NCBI GenBank assembly: GCA_937995755.1
Contig: CALKJD010000054.1
Location: 1-55,357 of the forward strand
Source: an uncultured Saprospiraceae bacterium
GTDB lineage: Bacteria > Bacteroidota > Bacteroidia > Chitinophagales > Saprospiraceae
Direction of reading: 5' to 3'
DNA: 55,357 nt
This document shows positions 26,426 to 35,095 of the stretch, one piece after another. The notes below the pieces were generated by a model. It did no database searches. It had not been told where the DNA came from and was given only the letters and a program-made list of their open reading frames with translations. Made by a program: the position numbers and the translations under genes. Within the stretch, counting starts at the first letter, position 1. Every line of letters begins with the position of its first letter.

Positions 26426-28237
26426 TTAATTACTTTTAAGACCTCTCCATATAGCAGACTCTCCGTTTGAAACAATTCTAACGATGTACATGCCATTAGG
26501 AATATCTGTTGTGGAGAGTGTATTAGTCCCTGGATTCAGTTTATAATCCACAATCACGTTACCATTCATATCCATAATAGTCGCAGTTGCAGAGATATCT
26601 ACTGCGATTGAAACAACATCTTTAAAAGGATTAGGGTACAACTTAATCAACCAATCGATGTCCTCCACACTATTGACAAAGAAGCCTGCAACATTGGATT
26701 TCAGCTGAAATAATGCATGATTAGTATTACAATCAACACTAGTAGTAATTACGATTTGATAATAAGCATCTCCACTAAGAGCCTCATCGTCAGTGTAGGA
26801 AAATAGATTTCCAGGCAATGTCTCATATACTTCTAGTGTACTAGGCGAATCTCCTCTGTAGATTACTATTTGATCATATTCTATACCTTCATATTCATCC
26901 CAAATTAAATTCATATTACCAAAAGATCCTTGATTGATCGTCAAATGAATAGTCTTATGAATATCACTTGGTGCAGATTCTATTCCACACGCATTAGCAG
27001 AGGTAACATAGTACCTATACGCTTGTTGAATAGAGCTTGCATCTGTATCAGAGAACTTATTTTCTGGACCAAACTCAAGCTCTCCTATCAAATTAAATTG
27101 TCCAACTGAAGATCCCTCTCTGTAGATATTGTATTGATCTACTCCAGTAAGATCTTCTGGATCTTCCCAATATACTGTATTGTAACCATCAGGATTATCA
27201 TTCGTTATCAAACAAAGACTTGGCGCGGCTATAAATTCACTGTTAATTTCAATCGATATTTCTTTCATCTGACAACCTTCACTATCCGCTACAGTAACAA
27301 AGTAAGTACCTACTTCTAAATTTTGCTGAGAAGCGGAAGTAACATTTACCCCAGTACCTGACCAATTGTAATTATATGGCTCTACACCTCCTGATATCGT
27401 TAAGTCTATGTTACTTAATGTAGGTGTTCCATTATTACAACTTACATCAGTACTCATAACAGATACGTCTAAAGGATCGGCCCCTGTAACTGTATATTCC
27501 TCTTGAGCTGAACATCCATTACTATCTGTTACCGTTAAAGAATACTCTCCTGAAGATAAATTGTCTTGCTCTAGTGTTGTAGGATCAAGTACATTTCCAC
27601 TCCAATCATAAGTATAAGGTGGAAATCCACCTACAACGTCCATTTGTATTGAACCAAACTGTGTTTGTCCGAGTACACAATCTAGATTTCTAACGTTTGC
27701 ATCAATGATTATTTCTTCAGGTTCGATAAGGTCAAACTCACTGAATTGAGTACATCCATTAGCATCAGTAATCGTAACTGAATAAAAACCTTCGCCCAAA
27801 CCTGACACTTCACTATCAGTAATCTCCTCAACTCCAGGACCACTCCAAGTATAGCTAAAATCTCCAGTTCCTCCAGACGCAATAATAACAAGAGATCCAT
27901 CTAACACACCATTACTCGGATGGCAAGTGGGTTCTTGATGTATTAAATCTAAAGTGATTTGAGTAGGTTCTTCTATAACCCAATCGCCCACATAATGCTC
28001 CCCTTGATTATCTGTAATTGTCAAAGAATAAGAACCACCAAAAAGTACGTCTAAATCCTCACTCGTCGACCCATCACTCCAACTATACGTATAAGGAGAA
28101 ACGCCGCCAGAGAAGGTTATGTCTATCGATCCATTACCGTCAGAGCATAAAGGATTAGTTACTACAGCTTCTATATCCTGAGCTTGCAATAAATGAAAAG
28201 TCAAAAGAATAACTAGAGTTGTAAATAAAGTCTTCAT
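26426..28237 (-). CDS. T9SS type A secreted protein with four SprB-like repeats
   Basis: A 603-residue secreted protein. Signal peptide about 1-19 (HLLQAQ). Four SprB-like repeats of about 75-85 residues fill residues 22-330, each with an early cysteine, a GG-x-x-P/F-Y-x-Y-x-W-S motif (for example SGGVSPYTYSWSDG, VGGFPPYTYDWSG) and a G-x-Y-x-V/L-T-V/I-x-D-x-x-G-C ending. Residues about 335-515 look like fibronectin type III-like segments. The tail from about 530 (IKLYPNPFKDVVSIAV) is a type A T9SS sorting domain. SprB itself is a huge gliding adhesin; this smaller protein is more likely an adhesin or surface protein, which is inference. A 32-base palindrome lies upstream. Confidence 0.88.
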   Translation of the reverse strand: MKTLFTTLVILLTFHLLQAQDIEAVVTNPLCSDGNGSIDITFSGGVSPYTYSWSDGSTSEDLDVLFGGSYSLTITDNQGEHYVGDWVIEEPTQITLDLIHQEPTCHPSNGVLDGSLVIIASGGTGDFSYTWSGPGVEEITDSEVSGLGEGFYSVTITDANGCTQFSEFDLIEPEEIIIDANVRNLDCVLGQTQFGSIQMDVVGGFPPYTYDWSGNVLDPTTLEQDNLSSGEYSLTVTDSNGCSAQEEYTVTGADPLDVSVMSTDVSCNNGTPTLSNIDLTISGGVEPYNYNWSGTGVNVTSASQQNLEVGTYFVTVADSEGCQMKEISIEINSEFIAAPSLCLITNDNPDGYNTVYWEDPEDLTGVDQYNIYREGSSVGQFNLIGELEFGPENKFSDTDASSIQQAYRYYVTSANACGIESAPSDIHKTIHLTINQGSFGNMNLIWDEYEGIEYDQIVIYRGDSPSTLEVYETLPGNLFSYTDDEALSGDAYYQIVITTSVDCNTNHALFQLKSNVAGFFVNSVEDIDWLIKLYPNPFKDVVSIAVDISATATIMDMNGNVIVDYKLNPGTNTLSTTDIPNGMYIVRIVSNGESAIWRGLKSN

Positions 28238-28299
28238 GCTAATATTTTAAATTAAATAAACGATTCCCAATATTCGAATCAAGTAACCTGAGATTTCGC

Positions 28300-28331
28300 T
28301 ATAAAAGTAATAATATATTATAACTTTTATA
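28300..28331. repeat. Near-perfect 32-base palindrome upstream of the SprB-like repeat gene
   Basis: Arms TATAAAAGT and ACTTTTATA (9 bases, perfect) flank an AT-only centre that is itself a palindrome (TAATATATTA) with one mismatched pair between. It lies 63-94 bases before the start of the minus-strand gene at 28237. It could be an operator or a cruciform; AT-rich chance is possible. Confidence 0.4.
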
Positions 28332-28365
28332 AATATGTAAATCATTGAAAATAAATTCACTCTAT

Positions 28366-28404
28366 TACAAACAAAGGGCTTCCCACTACAAGTGAGAAGC
28401 CCTT
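28366..28404 (-). terminator. Intrinsic terminator after pnp
   Basis: On the minus strand a 14-base-pair stem containing one T-G wobble with a 3-base loop is followed by a TTTGTTTGT tract. It lies about 45 bases beyond the pnp stop at 28449. The wobble pair, which would be a C/A mismatch on the other strand, supports minus-strand function. Confidence 0.8.
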
Positions 28405-28448
28405 CTATAAATCTACAAAGCATTTTGATTTTAAATGCTCAACATAAT

Positions 28449-30581
28449 CTAGTTACGCTCTGGCTTTGGCATAAGTACTTTTCTAGACAATCTCATCTTA
28501 CCCGATCTTTCATCTATTCCGATGATTTTCACTTTAATAGATTGACCTTCACTCAGTACATCACCTACGTTTTCTACTCTATCCCAAGAGATTTCAGAAA
28601 CGTGTAACAAACCTGATTTACTACCAAACTTCACAAATGCTCCGTATGGCATGATAGAGTCAACCGTAGCATCATATTCATCACCTACAGAAGGTACGAA
28701 AGTGATTTTTTCGATTTGCTCTTTAGCTGATTTAAGACCTTCAGCATCTGTACTTGCGATAGATACTACACCTTTATCATCTACTTCTTCGATATTGATC
28801 ACAGTACCTGTAGAAGCTTGCATCTCTTGGATTACTTTACCTCCAGGTCCGATTACAGCTCCAATGAAACTCTTATCGATAATGATCTCAACCATACGTG
28901 GTGCATGTGGCTTAAGATCTTCGTTAGATTTAGTTAATGTCTTAGCCATTTCGCCTAAGATATGTAATCTACCTGCTTTTGCTTGGTCTAAAGCCGCTGT
29001 AAGCGTCTCATATGGAAGACCATCTACTTTGATATCCATCTGACAAGCCGTGATACCTTTATCTGTCCCTGTCACTTTGAAATCCATATCACCTAATGCA
29101 TCTTCGTCACCGAGGATATCAGAAAGGATAATGTTACGTGTTCCGTCAGAGATCATACCCATTGCAATACCAGAAACTGGTGCTGTGATTGGAATACCTG
29201 CATCCATCAATGCTAAAGATCCAGCACAAACAGTTGCCATGGAAGAACTACCATTTGATTCTAATATATCAGATACGATTCTGATTGTATAAGGATTTTC
29301 TTCCGGTAATACTTTCTTTAATGATCTACCTGCAAGATTTGCGTGACCTACTTCTCTACGTCCAGGCCCTCTCATTGGCTTGATTTCACCTACAGATAAT
29401 GCAGGGAAGTTATAGTGAAGCATGAATTTTTCATACGTCTGAGCTAAAGCTGTATCTTCCATCTTCTTATCTAGCTTAGTACCCAGAGTCAATGATGCTA
29501 ATGCTTGAGTTTCACCTCTATTGAAGATAGCAGAACCGTGAGCAGAAGGTAGGTAATCTACTTCTGTCCAGATAGGTCTTACTTGGTCAGTTGCTCTACC
29601 GTCCAATCTTACTTTCTCTGACATTACTACTTCTCTAAGAGTTGCTTTTTTGTGCTTATCAAAATAACCGCTAATAAAGCTACCGTGTTCAGCCATCCAT
29701 TCTTCACCTTTTTCAGCAGCAGCTTCCTTAAGTTCAGTTTTGATTGCTTTAAGCGCATTTTTACGAGTCACTTTATCCATAGCTCCATGAGCTACAGCTA
29801 TTATTTTATCCGTAGTTACTTCTTTAACTAGAGCCATAGCTTCATCACTAGATGGCGCTTCAGGAAGTACTCTTTTTACAGTAGCAGCCTCTCCTACTAG
29901 CTCCGCTAATTCGAGTTGTGCTTTACACTGTACTTTTATTGCCTCGTGTCCTACTTTGATTGCTTCGATAAGATCTGCTTCTTGGCATTCGTTAGCTTCT
30001 CCTTCTACCATCATTACATTGTCTAGAGTTGCTGCAACGATGATTTCTAATTCTGCACCTTCTAGCGCATCTTTTTCTGGGTTGACTACATACTTACCAT
30101 CGATTTTCGCTACTCTTACTTCTGAGATAGGTCCATTCCAATTGATATCAGATACAACGATTGCCGCAGAAGCAGCTAAAGCAGCATACGAATCAGGAAG
30201 GTTTCTTTGATCAGAAGAGTGAAGCGTAAGGATTACTTGCGTATCATGCATGTATCCATCAGGAAATAAAGGTCTGATTGCTCTATCTACTAGTCTAGAT
30301 ACTAGTATTTCATAATCGTTTAATCTTGTCTCTCTACGGAAGAAGTTACCTGGGATACGTCCCACAGCAGCGTACTTCTCTTGATAATCTACTGATAGAG
30401 GGAAAAATCCTGCACCTTCTCTTGGTTCGTGTGCTGATACTATAGTAGCTAGTATCATTGTGTCTTCGATTCTAACTACAACAGAGCCATGAGCCTGTGT
30501 TGCTAGTTTTCCTGTTTCGATAGTTACTTCCTTACCATCAGGAAGATTAAATGAAACAGAAGTAGGTATTTTTTTACCCAT
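28449..30581 (-). CDS. pnp: Polyribonucleotide nucleotidyltransferase (PNPase)
   Basis: A 710-residue PNPase, the phosphorolytic 3'-5' exoribonuclease of RNA decay. It has two RNase PH domains (about 10-230 and 315-545; GRIPGNFFRRE in the first, the second with GEIKPMRGPGRREVGHANLA), a KH domain with FIGAVIGPGGKVIQEMQ, and a C-terminal S1 domain with VDSIMPYGAFVKFGSKSGLL. The length and domain set are normal. It follows rpsO as in many bacteria, but a strong terminator stands between them and a leader of some 300 bases precedes it, so it probably has its own promoter and post-transcriptional control. Confidence 0.97.
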   Translation of the reverse strand: MGKKIPTSVSFNLPDGKEVTIETGKLATQAHGSVVVRIEDTMILATIVSAHEPREGAGFFPLSVDYQEKYAAVGRIPGNFFRRETRLNDYEILVSRLVDRAIRPLFPDGYMHDTQVILTLHSSDQRNLPDSYAALAASAAIVVSDINWNGPISEVRVAKIDGKYVVNPEKDALEGAELEIIVAATLDNVMMVEGEANECQEADLIEAIKVGHEAIKVQCKAQLELAELVGEAATVKRVLPEAPSSDEAMALVKEVTTDKIIAVAHGAMDKVTRKNALKAIKTELKEAAAEKGEEWMAEHGSFISGYFDKHKKATLREVVMSEKVRLDGRATDQVRPIWTEVDYLPSAHGSAIFNRGETQALASLTLGTKLDKKMEDTALAQTYEKFMLHYNFPALSVGEIKPMRGPGRREVGHANLAGRSLKKVLPEENPYTIRIVSDILESNGSSSMATVCAGSLALMDAGIPITAPVSGIAMGMISDGTRNIILSDILGDEDALGDMDFKVTGTDKGITACQMDIKVDGLPYETLTAALDQAKAGRLHILGEMAKTLTKSNEDLKPHAPRMVEIIIDKSFIGAVIGPGGKVIQEMQASTGTVINIEEVDDKGVVSIASTDAEGLKSAKEQIEKITFVPSVGDEYDATVDSIMPYGAFVKFGSKSGLLHVSEISWDRVENVGDVLSEGQSIKVKIIGIDERSGKMRLSRKVLMPKPERN

Positions 30582-30772
30582 AGTATGTTTGAATTGTGTT
30601 TGTGTAACCTAGAACTTTTGTAAAGTCTTCTGCTTAGATCATATTAGAGATAACAGCCCTTTGCCATTATAAAAGACGCTTCGAAATGAAGAATAAAATG
30701 ATACTAAACCCGCATTACAAAAGACTTCTAGAAATTTTAATATATGTTAATAGTTGTCTTTTCTATTGGATA

Positions 30773-30799
30773 GAAAATGTTTCGCTGAGAGACATTTTC
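30773..30799 (-). promoter_or_regulatory. Hairpin in the pnp leader
   Basis: An 11-base-pair stem (GAAAATGT arms plus three more pairs, one wobble) with a 5-base loop. No T-tract follows on either strand, so it is not an intrinsic terminator. It lies about 190 bases before the pnp start. In E. coli a leader hairpin cut by RNase III mediates PNPase autoregulation; a similar role here is inference. Confidence 0.45.
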
Positions 30800-30898
30800 A
30801 CGAGGAAAGACTAATAACGTTACTCCCTAAAGAATAAGTATATAATAGTCTTACCAAATATTAGAAGCTTCTGCAAGCCACTTTTCCACAAAAATAAC

Positions 30899-30906
30899 AT
30901 TATATA
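30899..30906 (-). promoter_or_regulatory. Candidate -7 element of pnp (TATTTTTG)
   Basis: TAnnTTTG match on the minus strand, some 318 bases before the pnp start and downstream of the rpsO terminator. It is the only such match I found on that strand in the spacer; chance occurrence is possible. Confidence 0.35.
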
Positions 30907-31067
30907 TCGCTGAATAAAGTAATATGTTAGGTATTTGTGAGACAATAGACCTTCATATTGCTCTAAACAATCACTTCAGTAGTAACTAGTCGCTTGTTTA
31001 ATGTTGCTATCAAGTAGATTATCCCTAAGAATTAATAATTAACTAGATCATGTTGAGAGGCTATCAA

Positions 31068-31107
31068 AACAAAAAAAGAGGCGAATCCAATGATTGGAAA
31101 CGCCTCT
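31068..31107 (-). terminator. Strong intrinsic terminator after rpsO
   Basis: On the minus strand the stem AGAGGCG/CGCCTCT encloses a second stem TCCAAT/ATTGGA, followed by seven T residues. It begins 26 bases beyond the rpsO stop and separates rpsO from pnp. Confidence 0.88.
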
Positions 31108-31132
31108 ATATTCTTTGAATGTATGCCGAAGC

Positions 31133-31408
31133 TTACTTTCTAATCCCAAGCTTAACGATGAGATCTCTATATTTCTGAATGTCTTTCTTTGCTAGATAAT
31201 CTAACATTCTCTTTCTTTTACCAACAAGCGTAAGAAGTGCTCTTCTAGAAGAGTGATCCTTATGGTTTTTGTGTAAGTGAGCTGAAAGTTCTTTAATTCT
31301 GAATGTAAATAGAGCTGCTTGACCTTCTGTAGAACCAGTGTTCTTAGCATCTCCACCGTACTCTGCGAAGATTTCATCCATCTTCCCTTGTGTCATGTAC
31401 GTAGGCAT
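31133..31408 (-). CDS. rpsO: 30S ribosomal protein S15
   Basis: A 91-residue S15, a primary 16S rRNA-binding protein of the 30S platform. The usual features are present: an N-terminal helix, GSTEGQAALFTFRIKELSAH, then LHKNHKDHSSRRALLTLVGK and RKRMLDYLAKKDIQKYRDLI. Length is normal. It has its own promoter (TACATTTG) with the same initiation-region sequence as rpsP, a leader of about 60 bases and a strong terminator, so it is a monocistronic unit next to pnp. Confidence 0.97.
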   Translation of the reverse strand: MPTYMTQGKMDEIFAEYGGDAKNTGSTEGQAALFTFRIKELSAHLHKNHKDHSSRRALLTLVGKRKRMLDYLAKKDIQKYRDLIVKLGIRK

Positions 31409-31470
31409 AATTGTTTGTTATTTATAGTGTTACCAAATTGACGATCTCAGGGATACGCCGTTAGCGAGTG

Positions 31471-31478
31471 CAAATGTA
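31471..31478 (-). promoter_or_regulatory. Predicted -7 promoter element of rpsO (TACATTTG)
   Basis: Exact TAnnTTTG match on the minus strand, 63 bases upstream of the start codon. The downstream bases GCACTCGCTAACGG closely match those after the rpsP promoter. Confidence 0.65.
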
Positions 31479-31551
31479 GGGAAAATAAATGAATAATACT
31501 ATATAGCCTATCCAGCGAATAAATAAAGCTGAACCGCACAATCTATTAGAT

Positions 31552-32313
31552 TTACACTGGAATTACCTGAGCTTCCATATCAACACTTCTCACCCACTCT
31601 ACTGCCTCATCTACGGTAAGAGCATCTGTAACTTTGTACTCCTCGATAGAGTCTCTTCTCAATGCAGTAAGGTATCCACCAGAATTTACTGCTTTGCCCA
31701 GATCATATGCCAGAGATCGGATGTATGTACCTTTACCACAAGCACAGAAAAAATCAACTTTATCACCCTTCATAGGTTGCAGCTTAAATTCGTTGATCAT
31801 GATATCTCTTGACTTGAGCTCTATCGTTTCGCCTCTACGAGCTAACTTATATAACGCTTGTCCATCTACTTTGATTGCTGAAAACATAGGAGGCACTTGA
31901 GCATATCCACCCACAAAATTTTGCGCTTCATTTAGTAGCATTCCATTAGTGATGTGATCAGTCGGATATTGGGCATCCTCATCTGATTCAGCATCATAAC
32001 TTGGCGTAGTCGCTCCCAGCTTTATTGTTCCTGAGTAACTCTTATTTGCTGATGTAAGATCATGTAGCAATTTAGTATACTTACCTATACAGATCAGTAG
32101 CAATCCAGTAGCCATCGGATCTAATGTGCCACTATGTCCTACTTTAAACTTCTTAACTTTGAGATGATGGCGAATACCATGTCTTATCTTATTAACTACA
32201 TCAAAAGAAGTCCAATCCATAGGCTTATCTACCAATATCATTGCTCCTGTGCGAAGGTCAAAATCTGTTGGTTGATGACTAGCCGTAATTATTCTATCCT
32301 GCTGTAAAGACAT
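31552..32313 (-). CDS. truB: tRNA pseudouridine(55) synthase TruB
   Basis: A 253-residue pseudouridine synthase making psi-55 in the T-loop of tRNA. The catalytic motif GHSGTLDPMATGLL carries the nucleophilic aspartate; upstream are LVDKPMDWTSFDVVNKIR, and later MFSAIKVDGQALYKLARRGE and the KGTYIRSLAYDLG motif. Length is normal. The start lies inside the end of uppP (20-base overlap), and the gene is the last of the ftsX-DUF3098-uppP-truB series. Confidence 0.96.
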   Translation of the reverse strand: MSLQQDRIITASHQPTDFDLRTGAMILVDKPMDWTSFDVVNKIRHGIRHHLKVKKFKVGHSGTLDPMATGLLLICIGKYTKLLHDLTSANKSYSGTIKLGATTPSYDAESDEDAQYPTDHITNGMLLNEAQNFVGGYAQVPPMFSAIKVDGQALYKLARRGETIELKSRDIMINEFKLQPMKGDKVDFFCACGKGTYIRSLAYDLGKAVNSGGYLTALRRDSIEEYKVTDALTVDEAVEWVRSVDMEAQVIPV

Positions 32314-33088
32314 ATGCTATTCCTATAATTGCCACTACTACGCAGTAATATGCAAAATGTTTGAGTTGACTATTTTTTACCAGCTTGATCATCCAAGTAC
32401 ATGCTAATAATCCTGTAAAGAATGCTGCTACGAATCCTAAACCTAGATCCAAAAAATTGACTTGAGTATTAGTAAAATCTCCATCTAACAGATCCTTTGC
32501 TATTTTACCAAATATGAGAGGCACTACCATTAAAAATGAAAATCTCGCTGCTTTCTCCCTATCTATACCTAATAGCACAGAAGTTGATATCGTAGCACCG
32601 GATCGAGATATACCTGGCATAATTGCGATAGCTTGTGAGATTCCTATCAATGCCGCATTACTGAAAGTTACACCTCGCTCAGTTGTCTTAGCTCTATCAG
32701 CCACAAACAAAAGTGCTGCCGTTACTAAAAGCATACAACAGACCAGCAAAATATTATTTGTGAAAAGAGAATCAATCTGATCTTCCAATAGGACCCCAAC
32801 TATAGCCGCAGGTATCATGGATATTATTATTTTGATCGCAAATTCTCTTGACTCATTATCCGAAAATAATCCACTAAGAATCTCCATCACATCTTTTCGA
32901 AAAACGACTAAAGTACTTAACGCTGTAGCAAAATGCAGTACTACGGTCATCAACATACTAGCTGCACCTATATCATCATTTCCAAGTATTACTTTGGCTA
33001 ATTCAAGATGTCCACTACTACTTACAGGTAAAAACTCTGTAAGACCTTGCACCACACCTAGTATTATGGCCTGCAAAGCATCCCACAT
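32294..33088 (-). CDS. uppP: Undecaprenyl-diphosphatase UppP (BacA type)
   Basis: A 264-residue membrane enzyme with about eight spans that dephosphorylates undecaprenyl diphosphate, recycling the lipid carrier for peptidoglycan and other envelope polymers. Both signatures are intact: GVVQGLTEFLPVSSSGHLEL near the N-terminus, and MPGISRSGATIS in the middle, the latter supplying the catalytic serine/arginine loop. It sits behind DUF3098 and overlaps truB by 20 bases. The same window carries a DUF368 protein, a family implicated in carrier-lipid flipping, at 53720. Confidence 0.96.
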   Translation of the reverse strand: MWDALQAIILGVVQGLTEFLPVSSSGHLELAKVILGNDDIGAASMLMTVVLHFATALSTLVVFRKDVMEILSGLFSDNESREFAIKIIISMIPAAIVGVLLEDQIDSLFTNNILLVCCMLLVTAALLFVADRAKTTERGVTFSNAALIGISQAIAIMPGISRSGATISTSVLLGIDREKAARFSFLMVVPLIFGKIAKDLLDGDFTNTQVNFLDLGLGFVAAFFTGLLACTWMIKLVKNSQLKHFAYYCVVVAIIGIAYVFTAG

Positions 33089-33130
33089 ATAGACTTATTT
33101 TATTCTGATTTGAAATATTAGTAGTTGCAA

Positions 33131-33439
33131 CTATTTCTTCGCAAAGATTGCATACACTTGTAGACCGAGACCAATTAATATTACTATGGGAGCTATCAAT
33201 GTACGACGAGTACTATAGATAATGTCTTCATCCCAGACATCTGGACTTGGCATACTACCACCAGACATGAGCAACATGCCTAATCCTATAAGTGCTAAGC
33301 CTATAAGCATTATCGTAAAGTTTTTACGCCCAAATAGGAATCCTTCTGTCGAGGAAGTTGACTTATTATAGTTTCGTGTAGCAGCACTTTCAGTAGATAC
33401 GTTACTACCTGCATTATTATTCTCTTTACTTTGGCTCAT
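33131..33439 (-). CDS. DUF3098 family membrane protein
   Basis: A 102-residue protein with a disordered, Asn/Ser-rich N-terminus (1-35) and two membrane spans, about 40-58 and 80-98, the first beginning FGRKNFTIMLIGLALIGLGM. That pattern, with the LMSGG turn and the PDVWDEDIIYSTRR loop, is typical of DUF3098. In Bacteroidota this gene commonly lies between ftsX and uppP, as here, so a link to division or envelope synthesis is plausible but untested. It has its own TACATTTG element 23 bases upstream. Confidence 0.85.
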   Translation of the reverse strand: MSQSKENNNAGSNVSTESAATRNYNKSTSSTEGFLFGRKNFTIMLIGLALIGLGMLLMSGGSMPSPDVWDEDIIYSTRRTLIAPIVILIGLGLQVYAIFAKK

Positions 33440-33461
33440 ATGTTTATGTATAATACTTATG

Positions 33462-33469
33462 CAAATGTA
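33462..33469 (-). promoter_or_regulatory. Predicted -7 promoter element of the DUF3098-uppP-truB unit (TACATTTG)
   Basis: Exact match on the minus strand, 23 bases upstream of the DUF3098 start, in the 94-base spacer behind ftsX. Confidence 0.55.
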
Positions 33470-33533
33470 TTGATTTTTACTTAATCTATACTTTCTATCT
33501 TCAGGTTAACTAATAGTTGACATTCTTCAAGTA

Positions 33534-34400
33534 CTAGCCGTGTAACTCACTAAGCTTTTGCTCTAAAAATTTATTCACCACAGTAAACGTTGAAATCATT
33601 GTGATCAATGTACTCAACACAAACAATATCACTAAGGTTAACATTAAATAGGGCCAATAAAATATACTCGATACCAAGCCTACAGACATATATAATATGA
33701 GTATAGTAATCATTAAAGCTAGTGCCGCTACAAAAAACGCTCTTTGACCAATAATTCTTCCATGAGCCACATATGGCTTTCTAATAAATGACTTTCTTGC
33801 ACCTACTAGCTCCATTGTCTTAATTTCCCATCGATCTGCATATAGACTGAGACTTAGCGTATTGTGAATAATTATCAATGCTAAGGCTACAAAAATCACA
33901 CTTAAGAGAAGAAATAACAAGGATAACTTATATACAAAATCATGAATACCTACGTCGGACTCGCTCTCGAAGAATATATCATGAACCATCGGCTCTTTCA
34001 TTAATGCCTGATCAATGCTACTGAGATTATCATTAGTATAAAACTCTGCTTTGAGACGGAAGGTCACCATATCTCTAAATGGGCTCTCCCCTGGTCTAAA
34101 GCTTTTGAGTATATCACCTCCCATGATATCGCTAGCAGATTCCTTATCATGATATGAAATACTACCTCTTATTACGCCATCATGTTGCTTAATAGCATCT
34201 TCTATAATTGCTATATCGGATTTAACTGAGCGCTCATTAAGCTCTACTACAATGCTCACTTGCTCTTTTATCATCTTATCTATTTTACTAGATTGCAGAT
34301 AAAGCATGAGATAGATACCCAGGAAATACAAAACAATAGAGATAGATATCACTGCATATCTATAACTTGGCTTCGAAGTGTTACTTTTATTATTATTCAT
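33534..34400 (-). CDS. ftsX: Cell division protein FtsX (permease-like)
   Basis: A 288-residue FtsX-type membrane protein, partner of the FtsE ATPase in controlling peptidoglycan hydrolases at division. It has one N-terminal span (about 13-32 of the chosen protein), a periplasmic domain of some 125 residues, and three C-terminal spans, the first beginning LLFLLLSVIFVALALIIIHN and followed by DRWEIKTMELVGARKSFIRKP, the cytoplasmic loop typical of FtsX. I take the ATG at 34400 because the predicted promoter at 34412-34419 lies inside the longer frame starting at 34424. FtsE is not in the window. Confidence 0.9.
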   Translation of the reverse strand: MNNNKSNTSKPSYRYAVISISIVLYFLGIYLMLYLQSSKIDKMIKEQVSIVVELNERSVKSDIAIIEDAIKQHDGVIRGSISYHDKESASDIMGGDILKSFRPGESPFRDMVTFRLKAEFYTNDNLSSIDQALMKEPMVHDIFFESESDVGIHDFVYKLSLLFLLLSVIFVALALIIIHNTLSLSLYADRWEIKTMELVGARKSFIRKPYVAHGRIIGQRAFFVAALALMITILILYMSVGLVSSIFYWPYLMLTLVILFVLSTLITMISTFTVVNKFLEQKLSELHG

Positions 34401-34411
34401 AGTCTTAAGGT

Positions 34412-34419
34412 CAAATGTA
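34412..34419 (-). promoter_or_regulatory. Predicted -7 promoter element of ftsX (TACATTTG)
   Basis: Exact match on the minus strand only 12 bases before the chosen ATG, implying a very short leader. It decides the ftsX start in favour of 34400. Confidence 0.55.
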
Positions 34420-34454
34420 AACAAAGCGATCTAATAGATTAAATTATTTCATAT

Positions 34455-35030
34455 ATGTCTAAAGCAATATTGTCGATAATCTTAATCGCGATGCATTTAT
34501 CGACATTTGGTCAGATAACATTGATCAACCCAGGATTAGAAGATACCCCTAGTGATGCAACGGTTCCTCAGGGCTGGAGTGCTTGTGCTTGGATGACTAC
34601 GCCTGATATATTGCCAGGCTACTGGGGTGTATATACTGAAGCTTACGAAGGAGATACTTATGCCGGCATCATCACTAGAGAAAATAGCACATTCGAAAGT
34701 TTTGGACAGAGACTTAGTGCTCCGTTAAAAAGAGATACTTGCTATCAGATGAGCTTACAACTGGCGCATTCTAAAGTCTATGCTGGATATGGAAACCCGA
34801 TACGACTGAAAATCTCTATCTCGGATGAGCTTTGTGGTGAATCTGAGCTTATATATACCTCTCCCTTAATTGACCATGAAGATTGGAGACTTTATAAGTT
34901 TTCATTTACGCCTAAGCAAAAAGCTCAATATATATTGATAGAAGCCTACCATAGCGACAAACCTCATTCATACAAAGGCAATATATTGATAGATGCGATA
35001 TCCTCTATAAAAGAATGTTTAAGAGCATAA
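34455..35030 (+). CDS. Small secreted protein, carbohydrate-binding-module-like fold
   Basis: A 191-residue secreted protein. Signal peptide about 1-19 (HLSTFGQ). The mature part, starting ITLINPGLEDTPSDATVPQG and containing YAGIITRENSTFESFGQRL, then C-Y-Q-M-S-L-x-L and WRLYKFSFTPKQKAQYILIEA, reads like a galactose-binding/jelly-roll domain as found in many gliding-related or carbohydrate-binding secreted proteins. There is no sorting domain, so it would stay in the periplasm or leave by another route. It is divergent from ftsX by 54 bases. Confidence 0.65.
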   Translation: MSKAILSIILIAMHLSTFGQITLINPGLEDTPSDATVPQGWSACAWMTTPDILPGYWGVYTEAYEGDTYAGIITRENSTFESFGQRLSAPLKRDTCYQMSLQLAHSKVYAGYGNPIRLKISISDELCGESELIYTSPLIDHEDWRLYKFSFTPKQKAQYILIEAYHSDKPHSYKGNILIDAISSIKECLRA

Positions 35031-35095
35031 TGAACAAAACAGTAGTCTTTTGAAGTATTATTATTATCTTGAATTATAAAACAAAAACAAACTCA

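Larger units (their letters stand above)
30582..31067. other. Long leader/spacer between rpsO and pnp
   Basis: No gene is seen in this roughly 490-base spacer. It contains a candidate pnp promoter (30899-30906) and a strong hairpin (30773-30799), and otherwise AT-rich sequence without tRNA or ORF. It is probably the pnp 5' leader. Confidence 0.5.

Noticed and set aside
26426-28237. DNA-level tandem repeats in the SprB-like gene
   Set aside because: The repeats are recognisable only in the protein; the nucleotide sequence has diverged, so it is not a recent DNA repeat.
28651-29292. Two long plus-strand frames (130 and 80 codons) inside pnp
   Set aside because: They are antisense to the conserved PNPase coding region and encode no recognisable motif.
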